This document shows, piece by piece, positions 58,405 to 64,000 of a DNA stretch of 64,000 nucleotides. A model generated the notes under the pieces. That model saw nothing but the letters and a program-made list of their open reading frames with translations. It was not told the origin of the DNA and did not search any database. Each line of letters opens with the position of its first letter. Position 1 is the stretch's first letter. Location: assembly GCA_019187225.1 (NCBI GenBank), contig JABAQQ010000029.1, positions 1 to 64,000 of the forward strand, read 5' to 3'. A program made the translations under genes and the position numbers. The DNA comes from Saprospiraceae bacterium. Its GTDB lineage: Bacteria; Bacteroidota; Bacteroidia; Chitinophagales; Saprospiraceae.

Positions 58405-59781
58405 TTATTTCTTCCAAGGCAAAGCGTTAACGTAGCGGCCAATCTCTGTGCCATACCGTACGCCTTCTTCCGCGTCCATGCGGAAGTGTACGCCCAACGG
58501 CACACGCGACCACGCATTTTCCTGAGCCATTTCCAGGAAACTGCCAAATGTGCGCGGCGTACCCTCAAACTCCGAGCGATTTTCGTGGCAGCGGTCAGTC
58601 AGAGAGTAGTCGTAACCAAAAACACTGGCCAAGGCTTCCGCACCTGCCGAAGCGAATGTGGCGTGCCCCGATGGATATGCGGGAAAAGAGGGTGTGATGC
58701 CTTCTTCACCAGTCAGTGGGTTGAAGAGCGAGGGTTTCCAGTCCTGGTCAATCAGACGATTAATATACGTCTGCGGACGCTCCACGTTGTAATGATATTT
58801 GGAGTTCCAGCATCCCACGCCAGCGTCATTTATGGCCATGCTTACTTTGACATTGGCATACAGCGCCGTTTCAAGATCGGTATTTTCAAGCGCGTATACC
58901 TGATTGGCAACAGCGATCCAGCGGGCAGGAGGACTGAAGGTAAGATCTACCAAGTCGTCGCTCCAGAACTCAGCCACCCATTCGTCCTCATAGGAAAGGC
59001 TCGGCGTATTCTGCGCATATACTTCCAGTGCCTGCGCATAGAGTTTGGAGTTGGGATCCTGGCTGAACGGCAGCGGCGGACGCGAAAGCTTGGCTGTTTC
59101 CGGAAGAGCGAAAGTACGCACCTGTCCCCAATCGGGAAACATGCCTTTGCCGGGGCCGGGCGTAGTGGCAACCCAATCGCCGATACCATCGTAATGCGCT
59201 TGCCAATCGTAGGTACCAAATGGGTCGAGGTAATGATCGTGGCCAATCGCGTCCGTTTTCGACCATTCCCAAACAGCCTTCGCTACCGCTTTGCCGTAAT
59301 CTCTTGAACGGTCGGCTATCTCCTGCCCCACTTCAGCCACCGCCTGATCGTAGTACTGATTTTCCAGGGTAGTCATCTTTTGTTTGTAAACGTCGGAAGC
59401 GGAGACAAAGAAAAGCGGCATCATATATCCCCACGAAGCATTGACAACTTCAGGCCAATAATAACTGCTGCCATCAGGCTCAGGGATGTTGAGGCCAGAA
59501 TACAATTGGGCTACTGAATTGAATTCCGGCATTCCGCTTACCGCAGCTTCGTAAGAGGAAAGGCTTAAATAAGCCAAAGCGCGGGGGGCCGGGCCGGGCC
59601 GGTAGCCATCGGAATGACGTTCTACGTCGAGGAACAACCCATTCCAATCTGACACAACTTTATGGTCATGATTCTTAACAAGATTGGCTTGTTCGTCGTC
59701 GAAATCTTTGCAAGCGGGAATAAGCAATCCCATTGCCAGCAATGCCAGCGCACTGTAGATGAAATGTCGAAAAAGTCGCAT
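58405..59781 (-). CDS. Vanadium-dependent haloperoxidase/PAP2-type lipoprotein (copy 1)
   Basis: A 458-residue lipoprotein (MRLFRHFIYSALALLAMGLLIPAC, Cys24). It carries the vanadate/phosphate pocket motifs of the haloperoxidase-PAP2 superfamily: K-x6-R-P in KYHYNVERP (Arg about 335), PSGHA, and S-R-x5-H-x3-D in SRVPLGVHFRMD. Family members are either vanadium haloperoxidases, which oxidise halides with peroxide, or acid phosphatases; the motifs alone do not separate the two. It diverges from a response-regulator gene across a 58-bp palindrome, and a paralogue lies after the kinase gene, so the two are probably controlled by this two-component system. Confidence 0.88.
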   Translation of the reverse strand: MRLFRHFIYSALALLAMGLLIPACKDFDDEQANLVKNHDHKVVSDWNGLFLDVERHSDGYRPGPAPRALAYLSLSSYEAAVSGMPEFNSVAQLYSGLNIPEPDGSSYYWPEVVNASWGYMMPLFFVSASDVYKQKMTTLENQYYDQAVAEVGQEIADRSRDYGKAVAKAVWEWSKTDAIGHDHYLDPFGTYDWQAHYDGIGDWVATTPGPGKGMFPDWGQVRTFALPETAKLSRPPLPFSQDPNSKLYAQALEVYAQNTPSLSYEDEWVAEFWSDDLVDLTFSPPARWIAVANQVYALENTDLETALYANVKVSMAINDAGVGCWNSKYHYNVERPQTYINRLIDQDWKPSLFNPLTGEEGITPSFPAYPSGHATFASAGAEALASVFGYDYSLTDRCHENRSEFEGTPRTFGSFLEMAQENAWSRVPLGVHFRMDAEEGVRYGTEIGRYVNALPWKK

Positions 59782-59876
59782 GATTTCTTTTTTTTTGTTA
59801 AACATTTAATTCTGCTTGGAGGGCAATTGCAAAGTACCGGCCATTCTATCGCTCATGGCCCGAATTTTGATTAAAA

Positions 59877-59934
59877 ACTGCTTAAAAAATGAGAAAATTC
59901 ATTGTACATGACATTTCTCAATAAGTTAAGCAGT
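59877..59934. promoter_or_regulatory. 58-bp palindrome in the divergent promoter region, probable operator
   Basis: ACTGCTTAA (59877-59885) and TTAAGCAGT (59926-59934) form the outer arms; TGAGAAA and TTTCTCA form the inner arms around a GTAC centre. It lies between the haloperoxidase-like gene and the response-regulator gene and abuts the -7 box of the latter. It fits a dimer-binding site for the adjacent regulator, or a stem formed in the transcript. Which of these applies is not shown. Confidence 0.6.
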
Positions 59935-59941
59935 ATTTTTG
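59934..59941 (+). promoter_or_regulatory. -7 box of the response-regulator gene
   Basis: TATTTTTG matches TAnnTTTG and directly follows the 58-bp palindrome, which overlaps the -33 region (TTTC at about 59914). The transcript would start about 10 nt before the ATG, giving a very short leader. Confidence 0.5.
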
Positions 59942-59957
59942 AAAGTCTTTTGTTGAT

Positions 59958-60641
59958 ATGAGAGTACTTTTAATCGAAGACGAGCCCAAAATGGTGCGCT
60001 CCCTGAAAAAAGGACTGGAGGAACACCTCATTGAAGTGGACGCCGCCTCCGATGGCGCTGCGGGAAGCAAATTGGCCGAATCCAACGATTACTCGGTCAT
60101 TATTTCCGATGTAATGATGCCAGAAATGAACGGCCTCGATCTCCTTCGCTATTTGCGCCAACAAGGTAATAACACTCCGGTTATCCTGCTCACTGCACTT
60201 GGTCAGACAGACGACAAAGTGACGGGTTTTGAGGCAGGCGCCGATGATTATCTGACCAAACCCTTCGAATTCCGCGAGTTGCTCATGCGGGTGCGGGCAT
60301 TGGCGCGGCGTCCGGTGGATACCTACCAGCCTTCCCCGGTGTTGCGATTCGCCGACGTGGAGATGAACCTCGATACCAAGGAGTTCCTGCGCGGCGGCCA
60401 ACGGATCCAGCTCACACCGCGTGAGTTCGCGCTTATGGAATATTTTCTCCGCCATCCGGGCAGGGTAATTTCCAAAACAGAAATTACGGAACGCGTTTGG
60501 AATCTTAATTTCGATACCGGTACCAACGTGATCGAGGTTTACGTTAATTTTTTGAGAAAAAAAGTGGATAAAGGCTTTTCTAAAAAATTGATACACACAC
60601 AATTCAAGACCGGTTATGTATTGCGGGAGGAAGAGGGTTGA
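59958..60641 (+). CDS. OmpR/PhoB-family response regulator
   Basis: A 227-residue regulator. The receiver domain (1-118) has acidic residues DEP near the start, phospho-acceptor Asp51 in VIISDVMMPEMNG, LLTALGQTDDKV and the lysine in DYLTKPFEFRELLMR. The C-terminal winged helix (about 130-225) includes LTPREFALMEYFLRHPGRVISKTEITERVW and ends with HTQFKTGYVLREEE. Its kinase gene follows after a 155-bp gap. Copies of a haloperoxidase-like lipoprotein gene lie on both sides of the pair. Confidence 0.95.
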   Translation: MRVLLIEDEPKMVRSLKKGLEEHLIEVDAASDGAAGSKLAESNDYSVIISDVMMPEMNGLDLLRYLRQQGNNTPVILLTALGQTDDKVTGFEAGADDYLTKPFEFRELLMRVRALARRPVDTYQPSPVLRFADVEMNLDTKEFLRGGQRIQLTPREFALMEYFLRHPGRVISKTEITERVWNLNFDTGTNVIEVYVNFLRKKVDKGFSKKLIHTQFKTGYVLREEEG

Positions 60642-60796
60642 CGGTTTACCCGCCGAAGCCCCGCGCAAAGGCGGGTGGACGGTGGACGGTGGAAAATAAT
60701 GAAAGAATAATCAAAAAATTCCAATCCCTGAAACTAACCATTCTGAAACATTGTAACCCTGAAACCTTTCAACCAGAAACCCTGAAACCTTAAATT
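60642..60796. repeat. Repeat-rich gap between response regulator and kinase
   Basis: Just after the regulator's stop: a CCCGCC/GGCGGG hairpin (about 60650-60676) and GGACGGT units (60672-60692). Further on are four or five copies of a C(C/T)CTGAAAC-type unit (60726-60791), up to 5 bp before the kinase ATG. The same unit ACCCTGAAACC occurs in frame in the amidohydrolase gene at 51535-51560. Confidence 0.65.
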
Positions 60797-62158
60797 ATGC
60801 AAATCCGCACCAAACTCACATTACAATTTATCGTGCTGGTGGCAGGCATCCTCCTGTTATCGCTGTGTATCATTTATGTCAAATTCCGGCAGATGACAGT
60901 GGATGAATTTTACAACGGCCTGCGCTCGAAAGCACTGATGACCGCCGAGATGGTGCTGTACGATGAGGGCAAGGTAAAGCCGCTGGACGACCGCAAGGGG
61001 GATTCGGTATTGCCTTTTCGCGAAAACGTAGCGATCTACAACTCCGACCTGAAAAGGGTCTTTGCTTTCGACAGATCGGCAGAACCGCTCCCGGAGAAAA
61101 CCTTGCTGAACCTGAAATCAGGCAATGAAACCCGCTTCCAGCAGGGCGAATTGCTCGCACTCGGATTGCGCTACACCAGCAAAAGCAGGAAGGAATATCT
61201 TATTGTGTCAGAATCGGTTTTTGACTCTGAGGAATTGAGCAACCTGCGCAACATCCTCATTATCAGCTTCTTTTTATGCATCGGTATCGTGGCAGCAGGT
61301 GGTTGGTTCTATGCCGGACAAGCCATGTCGCCTGTAGCGCGTATCGTCAATCAGGTGGACAACATTCTCCCTTCCGATCTCAGTGCCCGCCTCAACGCGC
61401 CCAACAACCACGACGAAATTTCACGACTCGTCCTCACGTTCAACCGCCTGCTCGACCGCATCCAGTTTGCTTTCCGGATGCAAAAGAGTTTCATATCCAA
61501 CGTATCGCACGAACTGAAAAACCCTCTTTCGGTCATCATTGCCCAATTGGAAGTAGCGCTCGACAAAGACCGCCAGCGCGACGAATACCGCAGTACCCTG
61601 AGTTCTGTGCTCGAAGACACCCGGGAGTTGAACGAAGTGACCGAAAAACTCCTGCAGCTCGCCCGCGTTCATTCGGAAGGCGCCAATATTGCCTTCGAAC
61701 AGGTGCGACTCGATGAGATCATGCTCCAAACCCGCGATACTTTGCTCCGTATGCACCCGGATTATCACATCGCCTTCGATATCGAAGGCATTCCTGACGA
61801 TGAAGAACAGCTTTGCGTCCTGGGCAACGAACCCTTGCTGCGGTCGGCATTCCAAAACCTGATGGACAATGGCTGTAAATTTTCGCCCGACAAAAAAGTC
61901 GAAGTGAAGATATGGTTCGACCCGTCGGGCCGGCACCGTGTGGAAATCGCCGACCGGGGTCCGGGTATTCCGGCAAAGGACCTGCAGCTGATCTTCCAGC
62001 CTTTCTATCGCAGTTCGCAAAGCATCCATGTGCGCGGTTCCGGCATCGGGCTTTCGCTGGTGGACAGCATCATGCGCCTGCACCGCGTAGCACTCGACGT
62101 TTCTTCCATTCACGGAAAAGGGACGACGTTCAAAATGAATTTTCCGGCTGTACAGTAG
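60797..62158 (+). CDS. Sensor histidine kinase paired with the OmpR-type regulator
   Basis: A 453-residue membrane kinase: helix 1 (about 9-28), a periplasmic sensor (about 30-150), helix 2 (about 153-173), a HAMP linker (YAGQAMSPVARIVNQVDNILPSDLSARL), a HisKA domain with His238 in SFISNVSHELKNPLSVI, and an ATPase domain with FQNLMDNGCKFSP, IADRGPGIP and VRGSGIGLSLVDSIMRLH. It presumably phosphorylates Asp51 of the preceding regulator. The ligand is not evident from the periplasmic sequence. A haloperoxidase-like gene follows 19 bp after its stop, probably in the same transcript. Confidence 0.94.
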   Translation: MQIRTKLTLQFIVLVAGILLLSLCIIYVKFRQMTVDEFYNGLRSKALMTAEMVLYDEGKVKPLDDRKGDSVLPFRENVAIYNSDLKRVFAFDRSAEPLPEKTLLNLKSGNETRFQQGELLALGLRYTSKSRKEYLIVSESVFDSEELSNLRNILIISFFLCIGIVAAGGWFYAGQAMSPVARIVNQVDNILPSDLSARLNAPNNHDEISRLVLTFNRLLDRIQFAFRMQKSFISNVSHELKNPLSVIIAQLEVALDKDRQRDEYRSTLSSVLEDTRELNEVTEKLLQLARVHSEGANIAFEQVRLDEIMLQTRDTLLRMHPDYHIAFDIEGIPDDEEQLCVLGNEPLLRSAFQNLMDNGCKFSPDKKVEVKIWFDPSGRHRVEIADRGPGIPAKDLQLIFQPFYRSSQSIHVRGSGIGLSLVDSIMRLHRVALDVSSIHGKGTTFKMNFPAVQ

Positions 62159-62177
62159 TTTCTTTGAAAGCCCGAAT

Positions 62178-63665
62178 ATGAGAAAACATAATTTGAATTA
62201 TTTTTCATCCTGGAAACGGCCAAATATTGGCCGGATATGGTTGGGCCCGGCTTTCTTTTGCTGTACAGTAAGCGTTTTGCAAGGGGAAAAAATACGAACG
62301 GCAGAAAGATGGAAATGCTGGATCATCGGTGGGGGAATATTGTGGCTTTTGATGCTGACGGCTTGTTCTCCTCAGATCGCCGATGAACCTGTTGACCAAC
62401 GCACTGCAACCGAAGTAGTACTCGAATGGAACCGCCTGCTGCTCGATCTCGAGCGTCATACGGCGGGTTACCGCCCTCCTGTAAGCGCCAGGGCATTCGC
62501 TTACGTAGAAATGGCTGCTTACGAAGCAGCATTGCCAGCTATGAACGGCTATGTTTCCCTGGAAAGTTATTGTCCCGGCTATCAAAGCCCGTCTGCTTCC
62601 CTGAATGACGATCAATATTACCTGCCTGCTGCCCTGAACGCTGTATATGCCCGGATACTTCACCGTTTTTTCCCGAACGCGCCGAAAAAATGGCTTGACA
62701 AAATTGACCAACTCGAAACAGAATATACTCTTAAATTACAAAAACAAATTGACGGTCAAAGCCTTAACTATTCTGTGGCTTTCGGACAAAAAGTTGCCGA
62801 AGCCGTTTGGCTGTGGTCGGTAACAGACAGGGAAGGCCACAATGCTTTTTTATCCAACCACGACGAAAATTACGAACCGCCCGCCTGCAGGGGATGCTGG
62901 CAACCCGACAACAGGCATCCCATGCCAGCCCTGTTGCCCTATTGGAGAAAGGTACGCGGTTTTGTCGTACAAGCCGAAGACCTGAGATTGATTCCACCTG
63001 TGCCGTTCGATGAAACGCCCGGCTCGGCGTTTTTTACCGAAGCCATGGAGGTATTTTCCGTATCGCAACCCCTGAGTCGTGAGAACATCTGGATCGCTGA
63101 GCTGTGGAGCGACGACCTGCCGGGACTCACCGTAACGCCTGCAGGCCGCTGGATCTCCATTGCGAACCAGGCGATCGAACAAGCCCGTCCGCCGTTTTCC
63201 ATCGTTGTGGAAACCTACTTAAAAACGGCAATGGCGCTCTGCGACGCGAGCATTGTCGTTTGGCACAGCAAATATCTGTATAACGTGGAGCGTCCCGAAT
63301 CCTACATCGGGCGGAACATCAAATCCGGATGGGAGGCATTGCATGAAAATCCATCTTTCCCCTCTTATCCCTCAGGGCATTCCGCCTTCGGTGCAGCAGC
63401 GGCAGAAGTCCTGAGCGCCCAATTAGGAGAACATTTTCAATTGACCGACCGCACCCATGAGCACAGGCAGGAGTTTGTAGGCAAGCCGCGCACTTACCAA
63501 TCCTTTGAAGAAATGGCCAAAGAAAACGCCGCCTCCCGCGTCTTGATCGGCGTTCATTATCGCATGGATTGTGAAGAAGGGCTGCGCTTAGGGAAAATAG
63601 TCGGCAGGAAAGTGGCGAATCTGCCGCTCCGTCACAAAGAAGAGGCTGGCATACAAGCGCGATGA
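62178..63665 (+). CDS. Vanadium-dependent haloperoxidase/PAP2-type lipoprotein (copy 2)
   Basis: A 495-residue frame from the ATG, paralogous along its length to the gene at 58405-59781 (EWNRLLLDLERHTAGYRP vs DWNGLFLDVERHSDGYRP). Active-site motifs: KYLYNVERP (Arg372), PSGH (398-401) and SRVLIGVHYRMD (Ser453, His460). The lipobox is LTAC (Cys63), which leaves an unusually long N-terminus; an in-frame TTG at 62277 would give a normal 29-residue lipoprotein signal and may be the real start. It has additional cysteines (CRGC at about 238) that the other copy lacks. Co-transcribed with the two-component genes. Confidence 0.85.
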   Translation: MRKHNLNYFSSWKRPNIGRIWLGPAFFCCTVSVLQGEKIRTAERWKCWIIGGGILWLLMLTACSPQIADEPVDQRTATEVVLEWNRLLLDLERHTAGYRPPVSARAFAYVEMAAYEAALPAMNGYVSLESYCPGYQSPSASLNDDQYYLPAALNAVYARILHRFFPNAPKKWLDKIDQLETEYTLKLQKQIDGQSLNYSVAFGQKVAEAVWLWSVTDREGHNAFLSNHDENYEPPACRGCWQPDNRHPMPALLPYWRKVRGFVVQAEDLRLIPPVPFDETPGSAFFTEAMEVFSVSQPLSRENIWIAELWSDDLPGLTVTPAGRWISIANQAIEQARPPFSIVVETYLKTAMALCDASIVVWHSKYLYNVERPESYIGRNIKSGWEALHENPSFPSYPSGHSAFGAAAAEVLSAQLGEHFQLTDRTHEHRQEFVGKPRTYQSFEEMAKENAASRVLIGVHYRMDCEEGLRLGKIVGRKVANLPLRHKEEAGIQAR

Positions 63666-63691
63666 AAATGTGGCACGACAGTTGGCAAGCC

Positions 63692-63699
63692 TATCTTTG
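63692..63699 (+). promoter_or_regulatory. Candidate -7 box before the last gene
   Basis: TATCTTTG fits TAnnTTTG, about 84 bp before the ATG at 63783. No good -33 element is found at the usual distance. Confidence 0.35.
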
Positions 63700-63782
63700 A
63701 TTTCGTTAAAAAAATCTGCGTCGCAATTTTTATTTCTATATTTCGCACATCAAAAATCGCAGCGTTCAATAATCAGTAGGCT

Positions 63783-64000
63783 ATGCTGGCAAAAGCCATT
63801 GTTTTTTTTATCCTCCATATTTTCTTCATCCCCCTGGTGCACGCTCAGCAAGATACGCTTCACCCGGTGTGTAAGTTGCTCAATCTCAGCAACAATTGGG
63901 ATTTTGGCGCAGGGGCCCGGTTTAGTTTTCTCGACTTCGAAGAGATCAACCGCTCGCTGGAAGCAGCCGGATTACCGGGACTGGAGTCTCCGCTTTCGTG
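63783..64000 (+). CDS. Outer-membrane-type protein, partial; paralogue of the 53.6-kb gene
   Basis: The frame opens at ATG 63783 and runs off the window after 72 codons. It begins MLAKAIVFFILHIFFIPLVHAQQD (signal peptide) and continues NNWDFGAGARFSFLDFEEI, then NRSLEAAGLPGLESPLS. The counterpart at 53602 reads WDFAAGGRVNFYNFDDMNHILNQAGLADLEPE, so the two share both sequence and position of the signal. Unknown family, probably an outer-membrane barrel. The 3' end is missing. Confidence 0.75.
   Translation, partial: MLAKAIVFFILHIFFIPLVHAQQDTLHPVCKLLNLSNNWDFGAGARFSFLDFEEINRSLEAAGLPGLESPLS

Overview
The window is a stretch of a Bacteroidota chromosome, most likely from the Saprospiria (Haliscomenobacter/Lewinella-like). 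This rests on a Bacteroidota-type dcw cluster, FtsZ ending in SYLHDNVD, a GLPGLI-family protein beside an outer-membrane barrel, type IX secretion (T9SS) cargo with type A and type B C-terminal domains, PorP/SprF- and PorE-like proteins, DUF6252 and DUF7619 domains, and promoter-like TAnnTTTG boxes. The lineage is an inference from family content; no rRNA or tRNA gene was seen.

Layout. 1-1.5 kb: a truncated DUF5615 PIN-like gene overlapped by a membrane-anchored TIR-domain gene. 1.6-21 kb: the division and cell-wall cluster, all on the minus strand, transcribed mraZ-rsmH-ftsL-ftsI-murE-mraY-murD-ftsW-[GxxExxY element]-murG-[lipocalin-like lipoprotein]-[DUF389]-murC-ftsQ-[small lipoprotein]-ftsA-ftsZ. 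It has a probable MraZ-controlled promoter at 21.2 kb, an internal promoter before ftsA and a hairpin terminator after ftsZ. 21.6-26 kb: a Uma2-like nuclease, a GLPGLI protein and an outer-membrane barrel. 26-35 kb: three minus-strand genes for a CHAT-protease/TPR protein, a PKD/DUF11-like membrane-anchored protein and a large FG-GAP protein with a T9SS type A tail. 35.4-41.9 kb: a T9SS module (type B cargo, PorP/SprF, PorE/OmpA). 42-45 kb: a DUF6252 lipoprotein, an ECF sigma factor with a membrane TPR partner, and rdgB. 45.2-49.6 kb: two unknown proteins in a tight operon with a 7TMR-DISM histidine kinase. 49.6-57.6 kb: a DUF2007 protein, a PD40-amidohydrolase, an outer-membrane protein, a secreted helical protein and a FecA-like receptor. 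57.8-64 kb: a MORN-repeat lipoprotein, then two vanadium-haloperoxidase/PAP2-type lipoproteins bracketing an OmpR-type two-component system, and a partial gene at the edge paralogous to the outer-membrane protein at 53.6 kb.

The most unusual layer is repetitive. At least seven gene junctions carry tandem arrays of about 7-bp units, different at each site, usually with an inverted copy, and most begin within a few bases of a stop codon. One such array and a separate palindrome are also inserted in frame in murE. A second family, 20-bp palindromes around CCCACCG, sits in pairs within dcw, supplying the murC stop codon and lying against ftsQ. A third element is a 491-bp unit with 38-bp terminal inverted repeats carrying a GxxExxY nuclease-like gene between ftsW and murG. 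Two more MITE-like units lie at 37.7 and 44.1 kb. So the essential cluster has repeatedly absorbed small elements while the core genes stayed open.
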